Notes under the pieces: generated by a model
Databases searched by the model: none
Seen by the model: the letters and a program-made list of their open reading frames with translations, nothing else
What the model was told of the DNA's origin: nothing
In this document: one piece after another, positions 1 to 12,149 of the stretch
Layout of the letters: each line of letters starts with the position of its first letter
How positions within the stretch are numbered: position 1 is the first letter of the stretch
Position numbers and translations under genes: made by a program
From: Anastrepha obliqua
Lineage: Eukaryota; Arthropoda; Insecta; Diptera; Tephritidae
DNA length: 64,000 nt
Direction: 5' to 3'
Assembly (NCBI RefSeq): GCF_027943255.1
Contig: NC_072895.1
Location: forward strand, 27,130,001 to 27,194,000

Positions 1-125
1 TGTGGAACAACATCCAGACGCACATCACAAATAGGAGAAGGACACCTAACAGAAGCGAATGCAATTTATTTATGCGATGCCAATTATTTATTTTTATTTA
101 TTTTAATTTCCTATTATTTAATTTT
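1..125 (+). repeat. tRNA-derived SINE (family A), 3' part
   Basis: The stretch with ACGCACATCACAAATAGGAG followed by a (TTTA)-rich tail also occurs at about 52,380-52,465, where it follows the body of a SINE whose tRNA-like head is seen at 13,589 and, reversed, at 59,800. Only the 3' part of the copy lies inside the window. The link between head, body and tail is read from these partial copies, since no single copy here is complete. Confidence 0.6.
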
Positions 126-334
126 ATTAAAAAGTGTAAATTGTGCTCAGCTGAACCAAACTGGTTCAGGAAATTTCACAAGCTAAGTACTTTTTTATAT
201 ATATTAATATAATGAAGTGTAAGTTATAGTCGCTTAATAAGCGAAATTTATTACTATTATTTTTTTTTTTTTTTTATACGATGTTGAGCATTTTTTGTAC
301 GCAAGATGCTTCCTTTCGAATTATATACAATCAT

Positions 335-625
335 GCGTTGCAGCTATTAATCAATAATGAAACAGTGATACGGTTCATTAAGTCCGAGAAGAAAAGATGG
401 ATCGGGCAGGTTATGAGAATGCTCAGAGAGCGAGCAACATGAAAAGCGCTTGAATTGTGTCCGGTTGGAGGCCGAAGAAGAGGACGCCCGTCCAAGAAAA
501 GATGGTTCGAAGATGTGGAAGCGAACCTTAAAAAGCTAAACGTGGGGCGTTGGAAGGAAGTGGACTTGAATAGGGAAAGAACTGTGATAAGAAGAAGAAG
601 AAATATTTTATATGGCAGAAAACTA
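335..625 (+). pseudogene. Non-LTR retrotransposon fragment, C-terminal end of ORF2
   Basis: Frame-shifted translation gives a basic tail with a G-x-R-R-x-R-G-R-P-S-K motif followed by R-W-F-E-D-V-E-A-N-L and an R-W-K-E-V-x-L-N-R-E-R ending. This is the usual C-terminal end of insect endonuclease/reverse transcriptase LINEs of the RTE-like type. An in-frame stop breaks it near 440, and no RT domain remains upstream, so it is a short 5'-truncated relic. Confidence 0.55.
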
Positions 626-654
626 TATTATAAATAATTTTTTTTTTATACTTA

Positions 655-1896
655 TCAGGTCAGTCTATAAGTTCGTGCATTTTTTAAAGGTGGTTTTAAA
701 ATTAATAAAAAAAATGTTTAAAGTATTTATTAATCAATAATATATTTTCCTTCATTATTTACAATGTCTTCCCAAAGTTTAGGCAAATTTTTAATTCCCT
801 GCTCAAAAAATTGTTTGTCCTTGGAGCCAAAATACGCTTCAATAGCACTTTTTATAGCTTCTTTTGAGGAGTAGTTCTTGTTACTCATATGGGATTGAAG
901 TCCACGGAAAAGGTGATAATCACAATCACATTAGCTCCCATCCGAGCTCGTTCAGCTTGCCTAATGTTTGCCTTGCGGTATGAGGTCTTGCGTTGTCGTG
1001 GTGAAACAAAACTTTGCGTCTATTCACTAAAGCCAGTCGATTTTTGTTAAGTGCCTCATTCAGGTTTGATAGCTGATGAGAATAATAATCAGCATTAATC
1101 GTCTGGTTTGGTTCCAGAAGTTCATAATAAAAAATACCTTCCATATCCCACCAAATAGACAGGAGAATCTTCTTAGGGTGAAGGCCATCTCCCGGGGTTG
1201 GTTCTGGTGTTTCATCTTTATCTAACCATTGGCGTTCGCGAACAGGATTATTGTAAAGGGCCCATTTTTCATCACCAGTAACGATACGGTTCAAAAAACT
1301 TTCTTTTTCAAGCCATTGCAGCAGCTGAGAACACACATTCACTCTCTGCTAAAGGTTGGAGACGGAAAGTCTATGCGGAACCCATTTTCCCAGCTTTGGA
1401 ACCTTTTCCAACTGAACCAGGGGCCTGTGAACTGTTCCATGCGATGAATTTAACCTCTGAGCTATCATATTGACTGCCAAGTTTGGCTCAGCTCCCACGA
1501 GTTCGAGCAAGGCGTCGGAGTTAAAGACTTCAGGACGACCAGCGCGCGGGGCATACTTTTACGTCGCAGTTCCCACTTCGGAATTTTTTCGCGCAGTCCT
1601 TACACTCACGGTATCTTCTCCGTGAACAGTGTTTATTTTTGCAGTAGCAGTTAATGCATTTTTACCACTTTTATAAAAAAATACAAAAGTATGCCTCTTA
1701 TACGCGTTCGAAGATTCCATTTTATTTTTTAACAACACGTGCTTCTATCCGCGATTAAAATCACTTGTTGAATGCACAATATATCAAAGAAAATGTAAAT
1801 AGTTCCGTTATATTCCGCGAATAATTTTTTGTTTGCAAAAATCGTGCAAAAGTGAAATTATGGGTAAAATACGCACGAACTTATGGACTGACCTGA
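655..1896 (-). mobile_element. Mariner element (D..D34..D type) with both terminal inverted repeats
   Basis: Ends are inverted copies: TCAGGTCAGTCTATAAGTTC at the left and, reversed, TCAGGTCAGTCCATAAGTTC at the right. The left flank is TA. The right flank reads TG, so the TA duplication has probably mutated once. The element is about 1.24 kb, the normal size for a mariner, and carries one decayed transposase gene. Confidence 0.85.
730..1720 (-). pseudogene. Mariner transposase, broken
   Basis: Mariner transposases cut and paste the element at TA sites in the nucleus. Reading from an ATG at 1720, the frame holds the N-terminal helix-turn-helix region, then the catalytic T-G-D-E-K-W motif and the H-H-D-N-A-R-P-H motif (two of the three catalytic aspartates). 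After G-W-E-L-M near 926 the frame is lost through a small deletion. The third-aspartate region and the C-terminus (from D-Y-H-L-F to G-K-Y-I-I-D) continue in another frame and stop at 730. The total length of about 330 codons fits the family. The break falls where the L-x-P-H-P-P-Y-S-P-D-L segment should be, so the protein cannot be active. Confidence 0.85.
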
Positions 1897-3500
1897 TGTA
1901 AAATTTTTGTGAATTTTGTAAAAAACTTGGTGATTTATTTACATAGTTTTTTTAATGTACTTTATTTTTATAAAAAAAAACTAAACAATTAGGTACATAG
2001 TCAAAGTTGGGTAACTTCTCGCGCTACTATTATTTTGTACGCTAGTCAACTTATGAGTACGGAAAGCACTTCCCCTCCAGCTCATGGCGTATATTTCAAT
2101 GGAGAGCACTAAAGTGCAAAAAAACCTACCAGCTAATATTTATATTAACGAAATTTAGCCTCAACAAACCTATAAAACGCTCAAGTATTAACCTAAAATA
2201 TTTCCGTATATATGTAAATACTTTGAATTTCATTCCATCCACATAAGTATTATGATACTTACACACACACACACACACACACACATCTATGCTTATTTTC
2301 AACTTCAATCAACAACGCTATTATCTGCTTTACGATCTCTCCTCACACACACCCACATATATATGCTTATTTTCAACTTCAATCAACAACGCTATTATCT
2401 GCTTTACGATCTCTCCTCCTCTCTCATTTCACACTATAACAACACATTTCACTGCCCGCACTCTCATGGTTTGTTTGCTGTATTTGTACGTATGCATGTT
2501 TGTATGTATGTATATATGTATGTATGTATGCTTGTAAAGTAATGGTGGCTGAAGCCTTGCTACACCACCACACAGCTCTGCAAAGTCTCTTATGCAGACA
2601 ACCAAGAGTCATTATAACAGGAAATTATTGCAACCGCAAAAACCAGACTCGTTTTCCTGCGCACAACTCGAAGCTGAAGTTGTTGTTGCATGTTCAGCTA
2701 CATACATTCCGAAGACTTACAATGGCCACAGCTAAGAAGGAATAACGCCATAAGGCGAAGCGCAATAAAATTTTCAAATAAAACAACTTTCGATTATTTT
2801 CCCCATATACACAGTTGTGTAACGTACAGTTATAAGGGCGCTTTCATCTCTACGCCATATCGTATTTCATTGCATTTGTTGTTGTTGTTATATTAGACGA
2901 ATTCCATTTGAGATGATAAATTTTAAGCACCTGACAACGCAGCATGAATTCGTGTGAATGAGTTTGGAAGTAAGAATAGAAGATCAGATGGAATGGGTTA
3001 CAGTAAAATTTAAACGATATAAGAATAAAATAACTAAACTTATGCCACCACGCTTTTATTTTATTTCCTGCACATATATTCGGCTTTTCGCTTCCATGCG
3101 TTAGTTGAATAAATTAATTATTTCTCAACAAGTGCATGGCATCTGTGTTATTGCGCAAATGAATTTATAATTCCATTGAAATTCGTAGCAGTTAAACGTA
3201 GCATACATAGTAGCGCACAGACATAACTGTAACTGAAGAGAGCTCCCCTACATGACTCGGCAGACGTAACCATCGTTATGCTACTTTAATAGCTTGCAAC
3301 TTGAGTATTTCTCCGACATACGACTATTTCCTTACAGAGACATACATGCATACATACATACATACATATGTACACACAAATCACTGTAATTACTTTCACA
3401 CAGTTGAAATTAGTGCTTGTCGCGCATATGCTTGGTTATTTATCAATTAGCACTTTTTTATGCTGAAGTAACAGTTTGCATACCGCTACGAAGTTACGTA
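1897..3500. other. Gene-free stretch with microsatellites and a local tandem duplication
   Basis: No supported gene. It holds a (CA)n run near 2262-2284, a 56-base duplication (copies starting at 2289 and 2363), a (TATG)n run near 2486-2530 and a (CATA)n run near 3345-3370. Open frames here come from these simple repeats. Confidence 0.6.
2289..2420. repeat. Tandem duplication, 74-base period
   Basis: A block beginning ATGCTTATTTTCAACTTCAA and ending in CTTTACGATCTCTCCTC occurs at 2289 and again at 2363 without change over about 56 bases. A CA-rich linker sits before each copy. The identity suggests a recent local event, perhaps slippage seeded by the CA runs. Confidence 0.85.
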
Positions 3501-3504
3501 CTTA

Positions 3505-5400
3505 TGGGTAGGCTGCGGGTAGCAAGACCTATCTACCTCTGGATCTCGTCCCTGCTTGGCGGTAGGGAAATAAATGCTGTGGCAGGAGGGGCTAGAATCA
3601 CCAGGTTCGTTCATAGAGGTACACCGCAGGGCGGCGTCCTCTCGCCTCGCCTTTGGCTAGTAGCTATGGATGAAGCTTTAACTCGCTTAAACAGAGGAGG
3701 AATAAAGGTGGTAGCATATGCAGATGACTTGGTCTTAATGCTCTCAGGACCCTTCCCATCAGTAATGGCTGAAATTTTGGAAGGTGCACTGGCTACACTC
3801 AGTAGGTGGGCTGCCAGTTGCGGTCTCAGAGTCAACTCTGACAAAACGGAGTTGATGCTATTCATCAGGAAATACAAGCCTCCGCCTTTTAAGCTTCCAA
3901 CACTAAACAACCAGTGTCTTATACTCGCATCGGAAGTCTGGTATCTTGGTGTAATACTTGACCCCAAGCTCCATTGGAAGCTGCACGTAGAAAATCGAGT
4001 TTAGTAAGCCAGTATAGCCTTCTACGCCTGTAAATCTATGTTCGGCAAAAAATGGGGTCTCAAGCCACGTGTCGTACTTTGAATGTACAACTTAGTGGTT
4101 CTGCCAATTTTGACATATGGTTGTCTAGTTTGGTGGGTAGCTCTTCAGAAGGGCTAAAACACCACTAAACTAGAGAGAGTGCAGAGAACTGCATGTGTGG
4201 GCATCACTGGTGCTTGTAGAACATGTCCCACTGCTCCGCTCAACATTATTCTGCACTTACTTCCTGTGGATCTGCAGGTTAAATCCATTGCTGCTCAGAG
4301 CGCTATTAGGTTGACGGAGCTTGGCCTCTGGAGACAATTTCCTGTAGGGCATAGGAGCATCTTGCAGCAGATCTCCCCTTCCTTCTCTGGTCTACGCATT
4401 GATCTCTCTATCCACAAACTGGGTTTTGAGGGTTGTGCTAGGGCTATCTTTGCGAGCAGACAAGATTGGAAAGAGGGGAGAGTCGGCACGGATATAGGAG
4501 GTACTATACCTATGTTTTCACTAACGGATCCAATATGGAATCTGGAGTGGGAGCGGGGGTTTTCTATAAATCAGCCAGCACTTCGGTCTCCTTTAAACTG
4601 CCGGAAACGAGCAGCGTTTTTCAAGCAGAGGTCTTCGCGATCCTGCAGGCATGCAAAATGCTTCGGGATCGCTGTTGGGAGGGAGACTTTAATATTTTTT
4701 CCGATAGCCAAGCTGCGATCAAAGCCCTGTCATCGCCGTATTACAGCTCTCTTCTGGTGAACTCGTATAATATCTCCCTTATCTGGGTTCCTGGGCACAG
4801 AAATATAGAGGGGGAATGAAATTGCTGACGTGCTTGGCAGGAAGGGGTTGACAGAACCGGATTCAGCTGTCCCCCTCTCAGGCATCGGTGTCCCTTTGTC
4901 CGTTGTTAAAGGGAAACTACACAAGTTCTTTCTAAAACAAGCGCAAGACAGATTGAGGTCTGTCTCATAGTGCGCTATTTCGAAAAGACTATGACCCCAA
5001 TACGATAGAAACAGAACGCTTAAGGTTATGGGAATCCCCCGCCATTCAATTTCCGAACTCATTGCGGTGTTCACTGGTCACTGGGTGATCGGTACTCATG
5101 CGGAGAAGCTTGGAATTCCGTTCAACCCCTATTGCAGAAGCTGCGGGGATCCTGTAGAGAAAGAGACTGTTGAGCACTTTCTCTGCAAATGTCCAGCTCT
5201 GGCGGCTAGGCGCCGGAGATTCTTTAGCATGCCCTTTGGGGATGACTTGAAGAAATTCTCCAGCCTAGATCCCTTTTCTCTCCTCCACTACATCAACAGC
5301 ACTGGATGGCTGTAGAAGGTTTTCTCTGCCCAAAATTTTTCTTTGCACAGGTATTGGTCCCCATTATGGTATCAAAAGTTCTACTTGAAGTGTGCCTGTG
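3505..5400 (+). pseudogene. Non-LTR retrotransposon with RT and RNase H domains, 5'-truncated
   Basis: The ORF2 polyprotein would reverse-transcribe the LINE RNA at its target site. Visible parts in order are: RT block R-G-T-P-Q-G-G-V-L-S-P near 3620; the catalytic Y-A-D-D-L box at about 3720; the thumb segment V-W-Y-L-G-V-I-L-D-P-K near 3945; an RNase H domain at 4500-4815 with F-Q-A-E-V, F-S-D-S-Q-A-A and W-V-P-G-H-R; and a C-terminal C-x2-C-x8-H-x4-C finger (C-R-S-C ... H-F-L-C-K-C) near 5130-5200. Several frameshifts and stops separate these parts, and the endonuclease and 5' RT are missing. The 3' end near 5370 carries the GGTATCA motif shared by related copies at 16.9, 33.9 and 44.1 kb. 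The RNase H domain points to the I/LOA/R1 group; the clade is inferred. Confidence 0.8.
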
Positions 5401-5584
5401 GCACTCGTATACCACCTGTATCAAAACGTTGCCGGAATATATTGAGAAAATTCAAAATAGACGTTTATTCCTGAAAAGTTATAAAGCACGATCAGATTGG
5501 AGGTACTACATTTTACAAGAGGGGTTTTTTGACAGATCACGCACGACTACTGTCAAACTAAATACATTTTTTTTTTAGTATTCA

Positions 5585-6030
5585 TTGACGTTTCATCATG
5601 GAAAGACTTACGTCACAACTACGTTTACAAATCGTACAATTCTTTGGCGAAAATCTACGCTCTTCGAAAAGTGTTCATCGTGCGCTCAGGCCAACTTATG
5701 CTGTTCAAGGATTAGGCCCAATTTTTGCTTAATGGCTACGTCAATAAGAAAAATCGCCTTATGTGGGCGGAAAAACAACCCGAAACCATTCAAGAACAGC
5801 CAAGACATCCATTGAAATCAAACGATCGGTGCGGTCTATGGACTGGAGGAACTACATATCTTTGCAGATAAGGCTGGCGCCAATGTATAGTAAAGCGTGA
5901 AATGATATAGCGCGCTGATAAAGGACTTTTCGATACCGGAAATTGAAGCCCGTGAAACAATGATTTTACTGCGTCGTCGGCCACCAAAATCGTGTGATAT
6001 CATACCTTTGGACTTTTTTTTTTTGTTGTT
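5585..6030 (+). pseudogene. Mariner-type transposase (D..D41..D relative), heavily deleted
   Basis: The ATG at about 5598 opens a frame starting M-E-R-L-T-S-Q-L-R-L-Q-I-V-Q-F-F, the N-terminus of the same transposase type seen at 58,479. Later, in other frames, come L-N-G-Y-V-N-K-K-N-R-L-M-W-A-E (after the first catalytic motif) and P-P-K-S-C-D-I-I-P-L-D-F (the third-aspartate block). Most of the middle is gone and stops are frequent. Terminal repeats are not recognisable. Confidence 0.65.
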
Positions 6031-6239
6031 GAGGTGGAACAAAGCATTGAAAGCCGAAAAGTGCGGGACATGCTTTTCAGCGCACCCACCCAAGCTCCGT
6101 TTCCCTCCCATCGCGGGACAACCGTTAAGCATGACTTCGCGAGAGGGGGAGCGGCCTATTGCCAATTTTTGAAAATTTGCGTTGTTTTGTTCATGAAGAT
6201 CTGCGCTGTTATTCAGCGCGACGCAGTTTGGAGATTACT

Positions 6240-6508
6240 ATAATATTTTTGACATATTACATACAGCGGACCAATGTTCTTATGACTCAGTCATAATATC
6301 CACTAGGCTGACAACCGCAGCCCTAGTACTTAACTCCTCCCTTTCGAACGCAAATCGCGGACAGAAGCTGCGTCTTCTACAGCTGGTGCACAATAAAAAC
6401 AGTACGGGTCGTCTTCGTGCTTAAACCTATATAAGTAGGATTTAAAGCACCCAAGTCCCATCAGTATTTGGGTCAGATAGCATGTAGTCTAACAGTCCAT
6501 GTTTACGG
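6240..6508 (-). pseudogene. R1-like LINE, 3' segment (left of piggyBac insertion)
   Basis: On the minus strand the frame gives Y-R-F-K-H-E-D-D-P-Y-C-F-Y-C-A, the cysteine-rich C-terminal segment typical of R1-like ORF2. Its upstream portion resumes at 9060-9690 on the other side of the piggyBac element, so this is one LINE copy split by a later TTAA insertion. Frameshifts show that it was already decayed or has decayed since. Confidence 0.65.
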
Positions 6509-6512
6509 TTAA

Positions 6513-9055
6513 CCCATCTTCGGCCGCTACAAGAATTCGACATAATTTTTCCATTTCCTTTTTAGTCAGTGCTTATAGGACCATAATCAAGAAAAATTAA
6601 AAAAAAAAAAAAATTCTGACCATCGGTGTTTTAGATATGGACTGGTCGAAAAATCGACCGCTGGCCAAAAACCGTCAAATATATTGTATTAAAATAAAAT
6701 ACAACATTTATGAAAAAAAATTAGCACACGAAGTCAATTTATTTCATTTTAGTTCAAATACAACTATTTTTTATACATATGTACATATTTATATTATTAT
6801 ATTTATACAACATATTTTTTTGTTGTTTTATTGATAGAAAAGTCAGCTTACAAATTTTTATGATAATCATCAAAACATTTGGTATGTAAAGGAATATTGC
6901 ATTTTTTGCAAGTAAAAATAGTATGTTTCTTGCAAAATTTACACCGCCAAAATTTGTTTTCAATGCTTCTCATGACGGCGTGTACCCTTTCATTGATCCG
7001 AGGAAGATTCGATGGACCTTCATCTCCATGTTCGTTTTCATACTCGTCCTCGTCCTTGTCGTAATTCAATAATTCAGTTGTGACTTTGGAACGAAAATCA
7101 ATTTGTGACAGTGGTGTTATCTTTTCAATTTTTGCCATCATACAATGAAGTTTCCATGCATTGACCATTGCGTTACCAAGAGCATTTGTCCATATTGGCC
7201 ACCACCATTTTTTTCCTCTCATACATATTCTATAATTTGCCACCGCATTATCATGGAGATCCACACCACCCATGCCATGATTATACTCTTGAATAACTTT
7301 TGGCTGCGGGCTAGTGATAGTTTGTTTTTTCTTCCGACAATATCTTTTAGTGCTAATAATTGGATTGACTGTGGATTTATTAGTTATAACATTGACTACA
7401 GCATTATCATTCCACCGAACAGTCAATATTTCTTGCTGATGATCAAGTAGTTGGCCAAATGTTCCTCGTATTTCTTTTTTTAAATTTCTCAAAGGAGAAT
7501 CGCCCATTCTATTTTCGCGTATAGTACCAGTTGCAAAAAATCGACGTTCGTTCAGAAGGCACATTAGATGGTATGAAGAGAAAAAAAATTATCAAAGAAA
7601 ATGATGTGGCACTCAGGGTCAGTTACGTTGGCAAGCAAGTCTAAGACTGTTTGTGCGCCTAGACCAATAGTTGTATCGTGAGGGGTTGCTGCTCCCGCGT
7701 ACAATGAACTAGAAAATAAGTACCCACTTTCAGAGCACAAGCACCATGTTTTAAACCCAAATCGGATTGGCTTTCCCTTGATAAACATTTTGCAGGAGTG
7801 GCGTCCAAAGTATGGAATCATCTGTTCGTCTATAGAGAGATTATGGCTAAAGACTCCAAACTGCATAAACTTTTTGTTGAGAGCGTCAGTAATAGGACGA
7901 ACCTTCGCAAAACGGTCTGCTGCGTTTAAATTCGTGTTGTCAGCGAGATGGAAAAACTGCTTAATTTTTTTAAACCAATTACGACTCATAGCCTGCTTCA
8001 CAATTGGAACTCCCATGTCCGGTCGAACAGACCAGTAGTGGTCAATGTGTGGCAAAATATGGTATCCCGATAGGTACAATATTCCAATAAACCTACGTAT
8101 TTCGATTGGCGTGATGTTAATTGGAGCATTGTGTTGGTTTGCATACTCATTTGTGAAAGTGGTAATATTTGTGATAATATTATTATCAAAAAACAATGTA
8201 AAGAGATCATAGTGGGATTTTGAGCCTACAAAATAGTGCAATTATATATACGTATACAAAAAGGATTGATTGCTTCCACATTTATTGCGATCCTTGTGTA
8301 TTGAAAATCTCTGGGTTTTCGCCATATGGGACGGGCAAAATCCGATTTACTCAAGCGAAAAACTCTAGAACTAAAAATCTTAGCGGAATACCAACATTCC
8401 ACCGCTGCATCCCTTTTAGGATAGTTCCGCCCTAGTTCGATATTAGACGAATGAGAACTAGTTCGATTTGTAGGTATTTTCTAATAGTCCCGTACCATCC
8501 AATATAGGACAGGTTCGATTTTGGAGGTAAGGTACTAGTGCTAAACTAGAATTTTGGTTCACTAGTAGTGATTTTCCCTGCAGAGGTAGTACCTTTCCTA
8601 TACCACAAAGATAATCACTTCCATCTCTTTCAATAAGAAAAAAATATTGCTAGATTTTGTTCTATCCTACATGACAGTTCCTGGCCAGCGGTCGATTTCT
8701 CGACCACTAAAGTTTACGTCCATGAAACAGTAAAAATTATTGCAATATCGATATGTTCCTTTTTTGATTCTCTTAATTTCATCTTTTCTCTTCACAATAA
8801 ATTAGTAACAATTATTTGTTTTTTTGTTTTTCATTATTTTTTCATCTGCACAAAAAACACGTAAAAATAGTGATAATTTCATTCTTTTAGAAAAATCTGC
8901 CCTGAACCTTTTTTTTTTTTTAAATTATGCTCTGGAAATTAACTAAATTCCAAATTTAAAACTTGTGAAAACTGATCAATAAATTTACCTTTAGTTTCTG
9001 AGATATTGGAGTCCGAAGTTGGTGGTCGAAAAATCGACCAGCTGCCGAAAATGGG
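6513..9055 (-). mobile_element. piggyBac-type DNA transposon with both ends
   Basis: TTAA flanks both sides (6509-6512 and 9056-9059). The ends are inverted: CCCATCTTCGGCCGCT at the left against CCCATTTTCGGCAGCTGG read inward from the right. Sub-terminal palindromes GGTCGAAAAATCGACC lie at 6644-6659 and 9024-9039, with a variant at 8690-8705. The size of 2.54 kb fits an autonomous piggyBac element. The transposase inside has one clear frameshift. The element sits inside an R1-like LINE. Confidence 0.9.
6848..8241 (-). pseudogene. piggyBac transposase with a single central frameshift
   Basis: The enzyme excises and inserts the element at TTAA through an RNase H-like core. Two collinear frames meet at about 7565-7590. 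The upstream frame holds the first catalytic aspartate in S-I-D-E-Q-M-I-P-Y and the second in F-F-D-N-F-F. The downstream frame begins M-C-L-L-N-E-R-R-F-F, holds the third aspartate in M-G-G-V-D-L-H-D, and ends in a cysteine-rich domain (C-K-F-C ... C-K-K-C ... H-T-K-C) that binds the element ends in known relatives. The break lies in a T-run, consistent with loss of one or a few bases. The N-terminal acidic region is not clearly readable upstream of 8241, so the start is uncertain. Confidence 0.9.
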
Positions 9056-9059
9056 TTAA

Positions 9060-9690
9060 CCCATTTGGCGATTGTGGGAATCAAACGGTATGTCCGGTGT
9101 CCGTCCATTTTTCCTGCCATTAACGCAAGCTACGCTCTCTTGCTACCTTGCGTATTGTCTGCCATTTTGAAGTAACTTGGGTTTTGTAAACTACATCATA
9201 CTCTTTTGCCATTAAATTGATTGGGAATAGTCGGCAATAACCATAATGGCGTCTTCTGATACCGTGCGAAACGCGCAGCACACTCTGAGGACACTCAAAC
9301 GGTACCCCGATTTCATCCGATTTCATACACTTCACATATGAGCTGTACTTTGTTGCTTCCGCCCATGCTGGAGCTGCATACAGCAAAATCGATGAGACCA
9401 TTAGTATCTAGTAAGTAGTCTCCTGCAGTTTTGCCTAGGGCCTCTCGAGTTCATCATTATGCGCGTTAGCGCTGTTACTGCCTCAGCCGCTTATGATAGG
9501 TGCTCTCTGAGGTAAAGCCTATGTCCAATTATTACGCCCAGGTATTTAATAAACGACTTCGATTCTATGGCATTAACGCTCTCCATTATATTGGCCGACT
9601 CCAACTTCTTCCTGCTTTTTAGCTACAACCACAAAGCAATATCGTCAGCAAACCCCATAATTTTTTACCCTGGGTGTAATTTATTTATTT
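9060..9690 (-). pseudogene. R1-like LINE, RT thumb segment (right of piggyBac insertion)
   Basis: On the minus strand a frame reads K-Y-L-G-V-I-I near 9540, then S-S-I-L-L-Y-A-A-P-A-W-A-E and V-L-R-V-S-H-G-I-R, the conserved thumb region of R1-like reverse transcriptases. The catalytic domain is missing. It is collinear with the 6240-6508 segment, from which it is separated by the piggyBac insertion. Confidence 0.7.
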
Positions 9691-9744
9691 TATGGGGTTA
9701 TGTAAAGTCTAAATGCTTTGTGGATTAACCAGCTTCGATTGAGG

Positions 9745-11165
9745 CATCGGAAGCCAACATTATTATTATTAGAAGGCCATTACGCACTGCGACCAGAGCT
9801 GATCTATTGTGAAAGGCCTATTTTAGTAACCCTAGAGTTTTAGGCTTTTTAAAAATTTTAGCACAATTTTAGGTTTGTGGTTCCAAAGATTGCATGGAGA
9901 TACTACAAAACCACCATGGTGATGAAGTCTCTGTCTGCCCAACGCAGGACATTCACAAAGCACTTGTTCTCAGCTTTCTATGTCCATTTCGCAAAAGCGG
10001 CAGACATTGATCTCCGATAGACCAATATTATTTAGATGATACCTCAGGCTGCAGTGACCTGTAAGGTATCCTGTTAAAAGACGCAGATCTACTCTGTTTA
10101 GTGAGACTAGCTTTTCAGATATTCCTTTGTTGGGACTTAGAAATAGTTTGGCTTGACGCTGACCGGCACAGTTTAGCCAGTGTGCAGCAAATTTCCTTTC
10201 TTCCCATTTCCTAAGAAATTCATTAATGTGGCTTTTTGTGAGTCCACAGCAAGGCTCAGGACCAATAAGTTGCATATTTGCTCCTTGTTTTGCAAGGTCA
10301 TCAGCCATTTCATTTCCCTCATGTCCTTCATGTCCCGGAATCCAGCCTAGTGTTACTATGTTGAGGTTTCCTAACGTGTTGAAAAGGTTTAGGCAATCAT
10401 TTACCAATTTAGAGGTGATAGTTGTTGATAGAAGGGCTTTTAGAGCCGCTTGGATATCTGAAAGTATGTAGATGTGAGTACCTCTCATTCTCCTGCTAAG
10501 GCATTCTCTCACCCATATTTCAATGGCATGTATTTCTGCTTGGAATATTGTTGGGTAGAGTCCAATCGGAATCGATTTTTCGAATTTAGGCCCATTGATT
10601 CCTGCCCCTGTTCTACCATTTTCCAATTTGGACCCATCAGTAAAGCATAGCTGAGAGCCAGGTTTGAAAGTGATAAAATTAGTTCACCAGTATGTGCGTT
10701 CATTAATTACATATAACTTGGAAGTTCCTGGAGAGTATTGGTTTGGGTGATAGTATTTCATCCCCATGAAGAATGGGACTATGTAGGAAGTCTTCTAAGA
10801 TCTTTAAATGTCCTTTCATATCCCCACTTTTAAGTTCAGATATACCTTTTAGTCTTAAGGCACTCGAGCGAGCTTCCCTTTCAATTAGAATTGGAAGCGG
10901 TGGTATGTTTAGGAGCACACCCAATGCATCCGTGGGACACGTTTTCATAGCCCCTGTAATACCAACACATATCAGGCGATGCAGTTTGCTTAATTCGTTT
11001 GCCGCCTTTCTTTGCTTGACCTTGGGCCACCATGCTAAGGACGCATAAGTGACTATGGGTTTCACAACTGTGGTGAATGTCCAGAAGGTCATTCTAGGGT
11101 TTAGTCCCCATGTCTTACCAAAAAGCCTTGTGCAGGCAAAGAATGCCTTTGTGGCTTTTGAAGTT
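9745..11165 (-). pseudogene. I-like non-LTR retrotransposon (RT end plus RNase H), 5'-truncated
   Basis: Minus-strand frames give the RT end (T-Y-A-S-L-A-W-W-P-K and R-L-I-C-V-G-I-T-G-A-M-K-T-C-P-T) at 10,703-11,150. An RNase H domain follows at 9970-10,626 with F-Q-A-E-I-H-A-I, L-S-D-I-Q-A-A-L-K and W-I-P-G-H-E-G-H-E-G-N-E-M-A-D. A C-R-F-C-E-M ending follows. The 3' end next to 9760 carries an ATT/TAA trinucleotide run, as in I-type LINEs, which end in TAA repeats. The RT catalytic box is absent because the copy is 5'-truncated. A near relative lies at 30,555-31,420. Confidence 0.8.
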
Positions 11166-11410
11166 TGAAGTTTGAAGCCAACATTACTAAAGTTATTCCC
11201 GACATACCGACCGAGCGACCGAAGTTCTCCAGCGAGTCATTCAAAACTGGTATTTACGGTTTGCCGAATTACGACGCCATTGCGATCAATATTTCAAAGG
11301 GATTGTCTTTAAAAAATAAATTTCATGTATGCTTCTACACAAAAATAATAAAGATTGCCTAATCAATTTCAATTTTGTGGTTTCATTTCAATTTAAAATC
11401 CGATACCTCT
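11165..11410 (+). pseudogene. Mariner-type transposase C-terminal remnant and 3' end
   Basis: The frame reads E-A-N-I-T-K-V-I-P-D-I-P-T-E-R-P-K and then, shifted, V-I-Q-N-W, the typical C-terminal tail of a mariner/Tc1 transposase. The following 90 bases (from TCTACACAAAAATAATAAAG to ATCCGATACCTC) recur at 43,045-43,130, so this is the shared 3' end of one transposon family. Confidence 0.6.
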
Positions 11411-12145
11411 TAATTAGCACCTAATAAAGCCTGTATAGCACAAACCCACAAGCTCAACCTCCATCACTTGTCCCTTCTATCACCAATACTTGCAACATGG
11501 GCACGTGTCTCTTGCTGATAACAGCTATTTATACTTCTAATTCAATTAAGTCGCGTAAGCAAACTAATCATCATTCACTAGGCTCTGCATGTTGTCCATT
11601 TAAAATGTTTATAATCATATAAATACATATAATTTGTTGTTGTGCAAGTGCAATAATCCCATTTGCATGTGGAATCAAAACAACTCCTTGCAAATTGTCA
11701 TCGTTCCAATATGCAAATGCAATTCGACACATTCGAGCAAATACAAATTGGACCGAAATTCCGAAAATCATTCCTGCATACTAAGTGAATGTGCATAAAT
11801 ATATTTTCGTTATTGCTCTTTCTGCTTAAATGGTTAATTATTGTAAATTGTGGTTAATTGTCACGTTGGCACTCGAAATGTGCGAAAACAAAATGTAAAT
11901 AAATTTTTGAGAAGGTCATGTGAAATTCCAAATTGAGACAGGATTGCCTTAAAAAAAATTTTGCTTAGTTTTGCAATTATCTTCATACATCCGTCTAAGT
12001 CGAACCTGGAGCACTTGACAAAGGAAAAAGTAGTGAAAGTAAAAGTGCACCTCAAAGAAACTGAAAGAAAAGTGAAAAGGAATTTTGTTAAGATGTGACT
12101 GCAATCTGATACCTGTTTATTATTAAACACTCCAAGGTAAGCCTA
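11411..12145. other. No gene recognised
   Basis: AT-rich sequence with only short frames of low complexity. No domain, splice structure or repeat end is convincing. Confidence 0.5.
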
Positions 12146-12149
12146 TTTT

